From Symsagittifera roscoffensis (taxonomy: Eukaryota > Xenacoelomorpha > Acoela > Convolutidae), in NCBI RefSeq assembly GCF_963678635.1, contig NC_087062.1, positions 82,048,832 through 82,112,831 of the forward strand: a stretch of 64,000 bases of DNA, written 5' to 3'. This document shows positions 34,345 through 45,699 of this stretch, in pieces. Every line of letters begins with the position of its first letter. The stretch's first letter is position 1. The position numbers and the translations under genes are program-made. The notes beneath the pieces are model-generated. The model did no database searches. It was not told where the DNA came from and was given only the letters and a program-made list of their open reading frames with translations.

Positions 34345-35285
34345 TTATTAGAACTGGTGTTTCAGTTTCGAAGGGTAGCAAGCTACCAAAATAATCACTT
34401 TTCATATCTAAAGATCCGATATGAAACTGTTTCAACTCAACCCGTCCAAAATTATTCCACTGTATCCTAAAAAAATTTGTCCATTTTCATTTGTTTGGCG
34501 GTTGAAGTCCCCAGTTTCTCCCCACTTTGAAAGAAAAAAAATCGTATATTTTTTATGTAGGTTTGATGCGAGGCAAAAAGCTTTTAATATCATTGCATTA
34601 GGCCCTCGAGTATCCGCCTCTGATTGGCGTCCCTCACACCTGTCCTGTCGCCAATAAACTGTTTTTAAAATTCTGGTGTACTGCAATAGTGAACTAATGA
34701 GTTCAAAAATTCTAGGCTGCGTTCATCAAAAGCACCAATTATTTTGTGTAGCGTCCTTCTCTAATTGGAACTGATTTACCAGGATTTTTAGTTTCGAAGG
34801 GTAGCAAGCTTCCTAATTACTCACCTTTCATATCCAAGCCATCCTTCGGCATCAAGATCCATTATCAACCTCTGTGAAAAATAAATTATGGTAAGCTGAA
34901 CAACTTTCTTGATTAGACGCAATTTTTTAGATATTGAATCCATCTTCATCTCAGCCCGTTCAAAATGAATCAACTGTTTTTTAAAAATATCAATAAATTG
35001 TCAATATTTTGGCAGTTTAAGTCTCCAGCCTGTCTTTTATCTCAGATTTTGTCCTTTATCGCAGGTACTCCTATTACCCACTTTAAATGAAAAACTATCG
35101 AAAATAAATTACTTATGGTAGGTTTGATTTGAGGAGGTTTGATGCGGGGCGAAGAGTTTTTAATATCATTGTATAAAGCCCTCGAGTATCAGACTCTGAT
35201 TGGTGTTCCTCACACCTGTCCAATTGCCAATAAACTGGTTTAAAGTTCTGGTGCACTGCGATAATGAACTAACAAATTCGAAAAA
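34345..35285 (+). repeat. Diverged tandem duplication of ~0.45 kb
   Basis: The block at about 34365-34740 is repeated at about 34790-35285. Shared strings are GTTTCGAAGGGTAGCAAGCT near the left, CCCTCGAGTATC and CCTCACACCTGTCC near the right, and CCAATAAACTG. The second copy contains extra sequence (for example around 35030-35080). No coding function is seen. Confidence 0.65.
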
Positions 35286-35400
35286 CTTAGACTTCGGTTT
35301 TTAAAGAGGAAAAAAGATGAAGCATAAAATAGCAAACATCATTTTATCAAAATATAACAAAATATTGTCAATTGAAACTAAAATTTTATCAATCAAGATC

Positions 35401-35838
35401 AGGAAAAAATGACGAACCAAGAAAATTGCTTTTACCAACTGAAGACGAATTTCACATATTTTGCCGGGCGAAACAATTGTCAACCAGATAAGATGCGAGC
35501 AAATATTTGAGAAAGCTCTGACAGCAAAGCTTGTGGCAGACAAAAGCCATGAATTAGTGGAACATGTGAGAAACATCAAACCTAGACAATTTAAACCCGT
35601 AAATAACTCAATTGAAAGAAGTGATTACATCTCAACCCTATTTGACACAGAGGAATCAGTGACCAACACAAAAAAATCTAATTTGTTTATTCAAACTCAA
35701 GTTCTCCTCTCAAACATTTTCCGTTTGTACGGTTACGCCATTAGGATTCTTAGAAAGAATTTCAACGCAATTATGAATCCATTTAATCGGCAATTTCTTA
35801 GCGTTCGTAATGTTTTCGATAGATGTCTTAGGTGCTGA
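35401..35838 (+). pseudogene. Unrecognised coding-like fragment
   Basis: A frame of 125 codons (from 35461) begins with a helical, charged segment containing QIRCEQIFEKALTAKLVADK and continues with SHELVEHVRNIKP. Just before it, another frame reads LLPTEDEFHIFCR, which could be the upstream part after a frame change. Composition is more protein-like than that of the surroundings, so this may be a remnant of a retroelement or host gene. The last third (about 35700-35838) looks random. No family recognised. Confidence 0.3.
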
Positions 35839-38585
35839 CAAAAGAATGAAGCTCTTAGTTCAGTTGGGTTGCTTCTTTCTGAAAGGCGTGGTGGGTTTTT
35901 GGTACAAACCTTTAGGTTTTCATATAGTAGTTCTTCTATAACGGCAAAAACATTTGGATTAACAATCCGAACGAGAATGGAACAAACCCATCAACAACCC
36001 AAGTTAGATCCAAAAACGCGCGAAATTTTTCAAAACAGCGCAGTATTTTTTAGCGAAACTAAATTTCGTATTTTTGTTATAAAAATTAGCGATTGTTAAT
36101 AATTTTACTGAAGCGCCTGAACAAAACTTAGCTAAGGAAAAAAAACACTTTAGCTTTTGATCCGAGCAAAATATGCGGGTAATTAATCACGAGGTTTTAG
36201 TCTCAATTACTTCGCAAACAGGCTGTAGTGCTTGAAAGAAACTAGGCACATGAAAAAAACAGTTGCACATCTGGCACAAAAAAATTGCAGGATAAATCCA
36301 TACTGTTTGTATGGCGCAATCAATATTAGATACACTTTCCGAAAAAATACCAATTGTAAAAAAAGACACTAGTGAGGTTCCTGCCAGTATTAATAGCTTT
36401 TTCTAGGTAAAAAAGATAATGGACCTTGAACAAGGGGTAGCTTGAGATATGGTGATTGGATATGGATGAAACTTGGAAGACTGATCCCTGGTGAAACCGG
36501 GTGACTTCTTATTGACCCTTCGGCATTTATATCCAATGTTGCATAGAATGCATCAAACAAAACAATGGAAGGTGAACTCTTCCCCTTCGCTAATCCTTGA
36601 AAATAAGAGTCGGTCACCTAAGAGTAGTTAGTTCAAATTGCTCTATTGGGAAGAGACTTAGAAGGTAAAAATGATAAGACTGCGGAACATAACCTTGACG
36701 TAGTGGATTGATAAGAGTGTTACTAAGCAAACAATGATATAGAAGTTTTTGATAGAAATCAATACGATCAAAGAAAAGTTACTCCCAGAAAAAGTCAGCA
36801 GTAAGGAGAGTGCGACACGGGAATTAATGCTCATAAAAAGTTTGTTGCACGGGAAATTTTTTAGCTCTGCGTAGTTGTCTTTCTGTTGAAATTAGACCTC
36901 TAGTAGACGGACTAGTCTCCTCTGATAGCTGTCGGGTCGGAATAGATATAAAATGTTTTTAAAGTTTTGGAACTTTAAGGTGTGCTGTTCACATCTGAGA
37001 AGGGCATCCCCCCATTAGCAGGAGGCCATATTGATAACTGGATAGAAAAATAATGTCGATTTGATGTTGGCTAGGTAAACATAAGTTGATTTGTGGTCAA
37101 AGTGGACTTGATATTTGCACAACTATTTTTCAAGATACCTTATTGAACTTGGCTTTAATAACTATTACTGCCAGTCAAGAGAAGTTACGACTAGGACGTT
37201 GCGCAAGGTCACCAGACTAACTGTCGGGTTTTTTAGGGACGAAATAACTACAACTACAACTAAAACCAAACAGACAATTATAGTGAAAAGGTTAAATGCA
37301 GCCTACCCTTAAGCAGAACAGGATTGGATTGTGAAGTCAGTGGACAGTTGGTCTCAGGTTTAGTTAGAAAACAGAAATAGAAAACAATTGAATCCCGAAG
37401 TTAGAGAGATCAAATAAAGTACCGCAAAGCAAAAGTGATTCATTAGATACTAATAATTTCATCAGGTCAAACTGAATAGTTGCTTGGAACAACTGAGCGT
37501 ATCTGGATATTTAGGTTTCTCTATAATTAGGAGAATAAGAATCGTTTTGTTGAAATGTCTGGAATATGAATTTCAATTGAGCTACTGGTTTGATAAATCG
37601 TGGACCCTTTCATTTTGATTAGATTCTTATGTTATATTCTGGCCACTCAGAACCCTTTGCTTTTTGATTTTGAGAACGGTACATGCACATAAGCAGAAAA
37701 AATGCAAAAGGGCAAGCAACATAGTAAAATAAGGAAGAATTGCCACCAATTTAACCCTTTCGAAATTGTAGATTCATTACCCGAAGGACAATCTTGAGGT
37801 GCCGCTTAAGGAGAGAACGAGTGGACCTAGGGAAGCAATTTCCTAAATCTACACTCACAATTCCTTTTTAGAAAACTGTCTAATTATTTTTAACGAAAGA
37901 AAATTGAATTTGCTTCTACATGTTTGTTTTTTTCTCTCATTTCTGCGCATTGACCCGATGTATGCAATTTCCCAAATTTCTTCAGCCTGTCATAAGAGTA
38001 CCACCAGTTTGGTCTGAATTTAATGTTTGCATCTTTGAAAGTCAATTTCTAAATATTGGTTAATGTAATTTTTTAACCTGAAACGATATTTGAATACAAT
38101 AAAACGTTGGTCGACTGGAAAGAAAATAACATTATTGTCAACCAAAGAATCTTTTCCAAAAAACGCTGATTTCGTGGCTGCAAACATTTGCCAAAAACTT
38201 TCTAACAAAGCAAAATAAAGAAATTAGTGAACTGATCAAAACTACTTCCCTTCCTCGGGTTTCAATACCTGCCAATCGTTCCTTAAGATCTCAGAAGCCA
38301 AGAAACATAAAAATTTCATCCGCACAAAGATTATCAAAAGTTACCTAAGCACTATTTTGTAAGTTGATGAAATGTTTCAATGCTTTGCTCCGTCATAGTG
38401 TAATCTTAGGTTCGTTGACAAACTATCGTGGGTACTAACCATTATAAAATAATGAGAAACACTATCACTCACAGTTTATTGCTGACAGCATGGTATTTAA
38501 ATGATAAAATCCATTTTGAGAAAAAAAATTATAGATACAAAACGCAAATTTATTATCATAGTTGTTTTGCCACTATATGTATTAA
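35839..38585. other. Spacer without a recognised gene
   Basis: Nothing could be identified over about 2.7 kb. A minus-strand frame at 36390-36617 (75 codons) sits in somewhat less AT-rich sequence (about 36400-37300), but its product has no recognisable motif, and the adjoining frames are closed by many stops. No repeat structure was noticed. Confidence 0.35.
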
Positions 38586-38589
38586 CCCG

Positions 38590-38785
38590 CTTCGAGATTC
38601 CGCTCAAAAACCGCTCAAGATATGAGCGGTTTGATCTGTTTTTCAGCAAGATTTGAGCGGTTTGGGCGGTTTTTTTTTGGAAAAACCGCTCAAACCGCTC
38701 AAATCTTGCTTAAAAAAACCGCTCAAAAACCGCTCATTTCTTGCGGTGATTTTTGAACGGTTTTTCAAGCAAGATTTGATATGTG
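38590..38785. repeat. Hairpin cluster built from the GAGCGGTT motif
   Basis: Sense and antisense copies of AACCGCTC / GAGCGGTTT alternate with CAAGATTTGAGCGG and its complement, so the segment folds on itself repeatedly. It is the same family as 39345-39745, from which it is separated by the fold-back element at 38802-39196. Confidence 0.7.
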
Positions 38786-38801
38786 ACCCTGGGTTGACCT
38801 C

Positions 38802-39196
38802 CATAAACCGAAAGTGCTTATCTTACGTTTTTCCACACCGAAAATGCTTATTATACAATTGCCTGCATCAAATGTATGGAAAATTGCTAATCATACAATT
38901 TTCATACAATTTCGAAAAACCATTGAAAAAAGATTCAACCTAGTTTCTCCGACTATTTGAACTAAATACAACAGTCTGGGGATGAAAAATAATTACGTTT
39001 GATTTTTGAAAAAAATGGTTATCATACAATTTCCATATATGAAAAAATGTTTATCCGTCAACTTCCATTTATGAAAAAACGCTTATCCTAGAGTTTTTTT
39101 CACAATTTTCTGAGTCTATGAAACTGTAGGAAATTGTAGGATAAGCATTTTTTCATATATGGATTTTGTAGGATAAGCATTTTTGGTCAACCCACG
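38802..39196. mobile_element. Fold-back element with TGGGTTGACC ends
   Basis: The 10-base ends are perfect inverted repeats: TGGGTTGACC at the left and GGTCAACCCA at the right. Just inside are AAAGTGCTTATC and GATAAGCATTTTT. The interior repeats short units such as TGCTTATCATACAATTT in both orientations. There is no transposase. A nonautonomous DNA transposon is likely; clear target-site duplications were not seen. A shorter relative lies at 18230-18405. Confidence 0.65.
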
Positions 39197-39344
39197 CTAA
39201 GATGCAATTGAAATACAATCGACAATTTTAAAAAAGTACTTAACCGTTCTCAAATCAAGCAAGATTTTTTTCGATTTCTTGACCAAAAACAATGTGAGCT
39301 ACTTTTTTCATATGCTTGAGCAAAATAACCACTGGAAAATATGT
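39197..39344. other. Short spacer between palindromic elements
   Basis: No feature seen other than AT-rich sequence separating two inverted-repeat elements. Confidence 0.4.
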
Positions 39345-39745
39345 AAGATTTAGACGGTTTGAGCGGTTTTTTTAGACAATTACGCTCAGAATCTTGCTTC
39401 AAAATGAGCGGTTTGAGCGGTTTTTGAACGGTTTATCTAAAAAAGCGCTCAAAAATCGCGCAAAATTTGAACGGTTTTGTGCGGTTTATCTAAGAAAACC
39501 GCTCAAAACCGCGCAAGATTTGAGCGGTTTTTGAGCGGTTTATCTAAAAAAACAGCTCAAAGACCGCGCAAAATTTGATCGGTTTTGAGCGGTTTTTCTA
39601 GATAAACCGCTCAAAACCGTTCAAGTCTTGCGCGGTCTTTTTAGATAAACTGTTCAAAAGCCGCTCATTTTGAAGCAAGATTGTGAGCGTAATTGTCTAA
39701 AAAAACCGCTCAAATTGCTCAAATCTTGCTTCAAATTAGGTGAAA
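39345..39745. repeat. ~390-bp palindrome of GAGCGGTT units
   Basis: The left end (GACGGTTTGAGCGGTTTTTT, then AGACAATTACGCTCA and ATCTTGCTTCAAAATGAGCG) is mirrored at the right end (CGCTCATTTTGAAGCAAGAT, TGAGCGTAATTGTCT, AAAAAACCGCTC), with the centre near 39545. The interior consists of further sense and antisense copies of GAGCGGTTTATCTA and its complement. It should fold into one long stem. Confidence 0.8.
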
Positions 39746-40014
39746 AATCTGGACTCGGGAAGCTTATCTCTGACTATTTTTTGAGTAATCAACTGTTCTT
39801 TTTGCCACAGAAAAAGCTCAAAAATCAATATTTCCCGTTGCAACCCAGTTTATAACAACACGAGACCAAAATGTGTACTCTTTGATACGTACATATTTGT
39901 GCGTGTGTGTGTCTGACGAACCTAAAAACAGGCCTATAAAATCTTCTAAACTATGAATCCACTTTCCAAATTGTTGCGCAATTCACGATCAAACACCTTT
40001 TAATGAAAATTATG
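39746..40014. other. Spacer, no gene seen
   Basis: No feature beyond a short GT run near 39900 was found. Confidence 0.4.
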
Positions 40015-41455
40015 CTATTCTATACGTTGTGGATTCCGCAAAAATCGAATATAGCATGCGTTCCAGTGAATTCCGCGACGCTTAGTGGATTCCGCAAACC
40101 AATTATAATTCCACAGTTTGGCCCCATGGATGATCAGAACTTTCATTATGAGGCCAAACGAAGCACTGGATAGACGCTCAATTTTGTATGATCCTGGATT
40201 CCATAGACAAACCTTAAAACATGCTCCAAAATTTAAGTGGATTCCACTTACAAAATTTACGTGGATAGCGCGTACAAATACCTGCAACATAAATTTTGTC
40301 AGCACATTTGCTCTGCCGAGGATTCCGCAACAAGCGATTATAGCTAGTTGTTCAGGATTCCGCAACTGTAAGTGGAATCCGCAAATGTGAGTCGAATCAG
40401 CAAAATTTGTAAGCGGAATTCGCGAATGTAAGCGGATTCCGCAATTTTTGAGTGGATTCAGAATTTGGTTTATTACTGAACTTGCATATGAACAATGAAA
40501 AGCTAGAGCTAGATTTTTCATCTCTAACAATGCGGAATTTAAAAGCAAGGACTTAATCATTGTTAGCGGAATCTACGAACAAATCTCAAAACATTAGTTA
40601 ACTAAATCGATGGATGTCACCTTTTAGTAATTTGGAAACACAACACCGAACAAGTTTAATGTTTGGAGTCATTGCAATGAGAGTGTATGTAAACACAACA
40701 CACAGCATATCACCAAATTGAATCAGTGTTTGGGATTGCGTCATTCCCAAATACTGATTTAGGAAGCTTAACGGCGAAAAAATTTAAAATTTGTAGTCAT
40801 TGGTTGGCTTGTGACTGTTCGAAATCACAACAAACATCATATTGCCGAATAACGTCAGTATTTGGGATTGCATACATCCCAAATACTGGTCAGTGTTTGG
40901 GATTCCATCAATCCCAAATAATAATAATCTAATAGATTTAGGTTCTAGTGAATTGAGATCGAAATTGGGATTGAAGTTGACAGGATTTGAGATCGAATTG
41001 GGTTGACAGGAATTGAGACCAAACGTTTGGTACTTTAACTAATAATTAATCAATGTAGTAAGTTAGATTGATTTTTCTGGTGACCAGTAGTTAAAAGGTT
41101 TAATCCAAACGCTATACTACACATATACAAATACGTAAACGGAATCCGCAAACAAAATCCGGATTCCACTCACAGCTTGCGGATTCCGCTTACAGTTGCG
41201 GAAACCGCAACAGCTCAACTTAACTATACAAATCTCTTATTATCCATTTGTGGATTGCACAAATTGTTCTGGATTCCGCAATTACGGTTGCGGATTCCGC
41301 AAAACTGCCAATTTTTTGAGCGATTTTGAGCTGTACAGTGTTTTAGATATTTGTTTATTGAATCTAAAACATCGAAGAAGATCAAAAAAAAATAGCAAAG
41401 TTGCGGTTTCCGCAACAAATTTGATTTTGGCCTGTTGCGGAATTCGCTTACATTA
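40015..41455. repeat. Cluster of palindromic GCGGATTCCGC motifs
   Basis: About 18 copies of a motif around GCGGATTCCGCAA or its complement TTGCGGAATCCGC are scattered at irregular spacing, with variants such as GTGGATTCCGC and GCGGAATTCGC. Dense groups lie at 40320-40450 and 41140-41300. The motif reads almost the same on both strands. It recurs inside otherwise unrelated sequence, so it is not a simple tandem repeat. Frames on both strands in this region (such as 40015-40560 minus) contain repeated RNPQ / GIRN-type peptides that merely reflect the motif. Confidence 0.7.
40640..40925. repeat. ~135-bp diverged tandem repeat, each with a hairpin
   Basis: Three hairpins share the stem TTTGGGA / TCCCAAA: 40721-40760 (15-base stem with one mismatch), 40856-40888 (CAGTATTTGGGAT pairing perfectly with ATCCCAAATACTG) and 40891-40921. 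The first two end similar blocks of about 135 bases that begin near GTCATTG. No coding function is seen. Confidence 0.7.
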
Positions 41456-42393
41456 AGCACAGTTTGGCCTCGTAAAGTTTTATCAAACAAACTTTTGATT
41501 TTTGATACGATTCCATAGTATTTTGTACGCAGAGTAACTTCGTACAAAAATGACTTCTCCATCTTTATTTTTGGCTCGCGTGAGAATTTTGTGGCTGGAA
41601 TTTTTCTCAATTAAATTTTTTCGTTTCCCTGTCTATTCTTTGTTTTCTGAAAACGAAAATCGTTTCCGAGGATTCTTCCGCTTTTCTTCGTATTTTTGCA
41701 GAACTCATTTTTTAGGTTGGTAACGCATTCATAAGGTGAAGAAAAAAGAGCTGGACCTGATTTTTTTTACTAGATACGAGCCGAATATTTGTTGTTTACT
41801 TATTTATAAGGAGTAGTAGTTTAGGTGCCTCACAGTTCGGGGAATCGGGTGAGCAGAGCAGAACTGAGTTTCCTTCGATAGATAAATTCAATTTTTGATC
41901 TAGCTAAAAAGCGAAAAAGTAAAATCTTTTATGGTTTCCTGACCAAAAATACAATTTCCCCAAATAGTTGTCTCATTTTTTAAAGAAGCTTTTCGACATT
42001 CATTAAAAAAGATGGATATAAGTGGACTGTGAGAATGCGGACAATGAAAAGTTACGACAGTCATGTCACGTTGAAAAAAGATAAGTAGTGCACCTTTTTG
42101 ATCGATAATTGGTGGATCAGTATAGCATAACAACAAGAAACAGGATTGAAAAAAAGTGTAAAATTACATAGCAAAATAAAGATTTACTCTCACTACATGT
42201 GGTTTTTCTGTTGAATGTTCTGAGATATTATTCAATTTGTCTTAAGAATAGTTAGTTGATGTTGAAATTAGAAGAATTTTTTGACGTAGTCGGGATAAAA
42301 AAATGAAAAAAAAACTGTTGAAGTGTTTTTTTTACTTGTTCTGAAAAATTTCCCAAAAGAGAAACTTTCGAAAGAAATTAGTTCAAAACCTAA
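41456..42393. other. Spacer without a recognised gene
   Basis: No gene was recognised. A 78-codon minus-strand frame at 41900-42136 has no known motif. From about 42290 the sequence resembles the A-rich spacers between the repeated modules of the 58-64 kb region. Confidence 0.35.
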
Positions 42394-42651
42394 CTTTTTG
42401 AAAAAAAATTGAAAAAAAAAAACGAAAAAAAAACAGAAACTTTTTCCAATTTTTTCAGAAAACTTCTCATTTTTTCTCTAATTTTTTTTTCTGAACAAAA
42501 TAACTTGATCAGAAACTGTTTTTTTACTTCTTATTTTTAACCTGACCAAAATAATTTGAGCAAATACTGGGAAGTTTGTTATTGGTTTTTATGAAATTTC
42601 ATATTGATATTTTTGAATCAAGGATCCAAAAACCGAAAATCATTTAACTAG

Positions 42652-43450
42652 GTTGCATTGAGCAGGGCTATTGAACAAGAATCTCTCTTAGGAACGCATA
42701 CACAAAAAATAAGGAGACCAGGGAAAGTAGAAGCACATATTAACGAAAATGATTGGAGAGAAGATGCGCAGTAACTTTACTCAGCAAAATCGCCGGACTT
42801 TTGTGAAAATTCGAGGTCTAAGACCTGGGAGGCAGTATGTTTTCCGGGACAAGCTTCAACCAACTTTTTCCGCAGATTTTGGTACAATTCAGGTTTTTTA
42901 GTGTTTTCAAACATTGTGGATTATGGTTTTGTTGGTGACCCTAAACCAAAACTAAAACGATCTTTCGCAAATGTGCAGCGTATCAAAAACTATACGTTGC
43001 GTTCGATACAAAAAATTGATTTGAATTTTTTCACAGAGCCTCATTACCAAAATTGTAAATAATAATCTTCACTACTCAAACACAAGTTTGTGATGAACAA
43101 GGAGAAATTATACTTTTTTTGAAGCTTCGAACTCAAAAAGCAGTAACTCAAAGTCTCAGATTAAGTCTGTGAAATCAATCGTTTTTCTAAAAACATTATC
43201 AACTTGAATTTCAAGTGATATATTTTTGAATCATAAAACTACTGCAATCTTTCGTAAATATGCAGTGTAAAAAAACGTTGTGTTTGGTACAGACTATTGA
43301 TTTGAGCTTTTCACAGAACCTCAGTACAAGAAACTTGTCTGCAAAAGTTTTCACAGTACTAAAAAAGAAATTTGTGATAAACAAGGAGCACACTTACGTT
43401 TTCTTAGTTTTGAACTGTGAAACTAACTCTGCATTTTGGCTAAGTAGCAT
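42652..43450 (+). pseudogene. Unrecognised module, copies 1 and 2 (decayed)
   Basis: First full copy of a family seen again at 45.7-46.5 and 58.3-64.0 kb. Plus-strand frames read RPGRQYVFRDKLQPTFSADF, then (other frame) DYGFVGDPKPKLKRSFANVQ and RIKNYTLRSIQKIDLNFFTE, ending with DEQG. A second copy of the latter half follows at 43245-43450 (TIDLSFSQNLSTRNL in one frame). Stops separate the pieces. The consistent amino-acid pattern across copies shows the family once encoded a protein; its function is unknown. Confidence 0.5.
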
Positions 43451-44302
43451 AATAAATTTGTAAAAAAAAAACTGGAATGAAAAACTGGAACCAAAAAACT
43501 TCTCAAATGAAAACTCTTGAAAATAATCAGTTAAAACCAAACCAAAAAAAGCCAAAATCGAATTATTTTTCAAAATTTTTTTTTCAGAAAGTTTTTTAAA
43601 TGAATTAAGTGAACTCTAATTTCAAAACAATTGAAAAAAAAATGAAAAAAACTATAACATAAATATCATTTAAAAAGTTTTTATGGCTGGTTTCAATGGA
43701 GGGACTGGTGTCGACTTCTCCAAAAAAAAAACGGTAACGCCAATTCCGAAAATATCAAAGACTTTAAGAATTGTCTAGTTTCTACAAAATTTCATTGCAA
43801 TAAAAATACGTACAATGTGCTAATGGGTCATTGTGTATCCCCACCCAAAGCAAGCTAGAAAAGGTAAATTTTTTTTCAATTCCAGAAGTCTGTGGGTAAC
43901 TTTGAAAGGATTGAAAATCCAAAAAATCGGAATTTAGCGTACTAGGTCTTTTTTTTCGAATAAATTCTTTGAGCATTTTTGCTAGTCGTTACTTTTACTC
44001 AAAGAAACACAAATTGTTGAAAATCACGACATAAAATCCCCAAGTTCCATTGTTAACCCGATTCCAACTTATGTAAGGCAATATCAGGATAGCTGAGTTG
44101 AGGTTTTTCATCATTCTTGTAGTTGATGAAATTTAACCAATTTGCCTGATTGCCCACCCCGTTGGCTAACTAAATTTTAAGTTGCTTTCTCCGAGGCATC
44201 TGTTTACCTGTCCGCGTAAAGACTCTGCTTTGCTGCAATAACGTTAAGTGGTCAAGTATGGTGAAATTAAGTGTGGTAAGTTGAATTTGTTCATCTTCAG
44301 GA

Positions 44303-44779
44303 TTACTCCGCGTGGTTGTTGGAGCTCAACCGACCTACTCAATTCCCATCCTCATTGGTTATACCGTGGCTAAACTTATGGTGATCATACTCGAAGCCAG
44401 TTCTCTCGATCAGGCGCTTCGTAAACTATCTGCATCGTCTCAAAAGCGAGATCTGTTTCACTAAGCCCCGATTGACTTTTTATTTAAACGCTAGATATTC
44501 GCACAGAACTATTCAATACTATTTGAATCATTTTTTGTCAAACCGCATGGATATAGCAATTTGAATATTGACCAACTCAAGAGCCTTCTTTTGCGATACA
44601 AGGAAAACATTGCCGCCGTTTTAAACTGTCGCCGCAAAGTTGCTGAGATTATAGAAAAAGAATTGAAAAAGACAGGTATCCCCGTTCTTAACATAGTTGA
44701 CGACTTTATGTCAAATAGAAAGGCCAAAGACCAAATACTTATCGAAAGCATAAAGAGGTACACCAGCGCCTTCCCTTGA
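44303..44779 (+). pseudogene. Coding-like segment in duplication copy 1
   Basis: It starts after an acceptor-like TTCATCTTCAG (44292-44302) and encodes LLRVVVGAQPTYSIPILIGY, then EASSLDQALRKL, with a one-base insertion near 44450 (CAAAAGCG instead of CAAAGCG in copy 2) that breaks the frame. In another frame, 44561-44779 reads NIDQLKSLLLRYKENIAAVL and IIEKELKKTGIPVLNIVDDF, ending with SAFP and a stop. The second part is a helical, Lys/Glu/Leu-rich protein segment. No family recognised. It could be a gene fragment or part of a mobile element. Confidence 0.4.
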
Positions 44780-44922
44780 GTGGAAGACTCTGTTGTTACT
44801 TAGACGATACAGCGGTGACCTAAGGCTACTGAAAAATAAAAAGAATTGGAACCTTTTGTCGCCTAAAAATTGTAGGGTGGTTTACAAGAGACTCAAAGCG
44901 TTAAAATGTAAGCAAACTCCCC

Positions 44923-45162
44923 ATGCAAGTTTTTGATGAAGACAAGTTTTTTTGCTGGAATTACTTCAGTGAAAAAAAAATGTTTTCTGTGAATCAATTT
45001 TGTCTGAATTTATTAAGCATGGAAGTTAAGTTTTGGAAGAAAAATAGGGAGTTGTTTGAGAAAGGTAGCAATCTCGAGCACGATTTCTTTTTTGGAATTC
45101 ATAGAGTCAGAGTCTTTGCTCGAAAAATGATACAAACATTGGCAGAGGAAGGAGCTATATAG
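44923..45162 (+). pseudogene. Coding-like segment 2 in duplication copy 1
   Basis: A 79-codon frame with a hydrophobic and charged pattern (KMFSVNQFCLNLLSMEVKFW, then FEKGSNLEHDFFFGIHRV) ends with EEGAI and a TAG. Immediately after, another frame continues with VDVKRELINLAAKS and NLTTAQEVFDFQ up to about 45260, suggesting a frameshifted continuation. Function unknown. Confidence 0.35.
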
Positions 45163-45255
45163 AACAAGCAGTCGATGTGAAACGAGAGTTGATTAATTTG
45201 GCTGCGAAAAGTGCCTATCCCGACAATCTGACAACAGCACAGGAAGTTTTTGATT

Positions 45256-45402
45256 TCCAATCTATTTCGTCTTGCTCTGTTACTGCCTCAAAACCTGTTT
45301 TTATATGTAATAGCTTCCTGCAAAATTTTATCGTTATTTTGTGTCAATACATATAAAAACAACTTTTGAGGCAGTACAAAGCAGGACGACATAGATAGAA
45401 CA
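45256..45402. repeat. 146-base imperfect hairpin, copy 1
   Basis: CTATTTCGTCTTGCTCTGTT followed by ACTGCCTCAAAACCTGTTTT pairs with the right arm AAAACAACTTTTGAGGCAGT followed by ACAAAGCAGGACGACATAGA. The loop is about 50 bases. It looks like a small MITE or another hairpin-forming element. Confidence 0.65.
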
Positions 45403-45699
45403 TCAAAAATTTCTCGTCATTGCGGAAAGAGTGAAAAACAACAACTTTGAAAAAAAATTGAAAAAAAAACGAAAAAAAAACAGAAACTTTTTCCAATTTT
45501 TTCAGAAAACTTCTCATTTTTTCTCTAATTTTTGTTTCTGAACAAAATAACTTGATCAGAAACTGTTTTTTTACTTCTTATTTTTAACCTGACCAAAATA
45601 ATTTGAGCAAATACTGGGAAGTTTGTTATTGGTTTTTATGAAATTTCATATTGATATTTTTGAATCAAGGATCCAAAAACCGAAAATCATTTAACTAGG

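Noticed and set aside
36390-36617. 75-codon minus-strand frame
   Set aside because: No motif recognised, and neighbouring frames are closed by many stops; too weak to call a gene.
40015-40560. 181-codon minus-strand frame
   Set aside because: Its repeated peptides mirror the GCGGATTCCGC motif cluster, and the complementary strand has an open frame for the same reason.
41900-42136. 78-codon minus-strand frame suggestive of a transposase remnant
   Set aside because: No catalytic motif or terminal repeats could be found to support it.
44278-44302. A 25-base intron from GTAAGT to TTCAG
   Set aside because: It is too short for known spliceosomal introns in most animals, and joining the flanks does not give the frame that looks coding; only the acceptor may be real.
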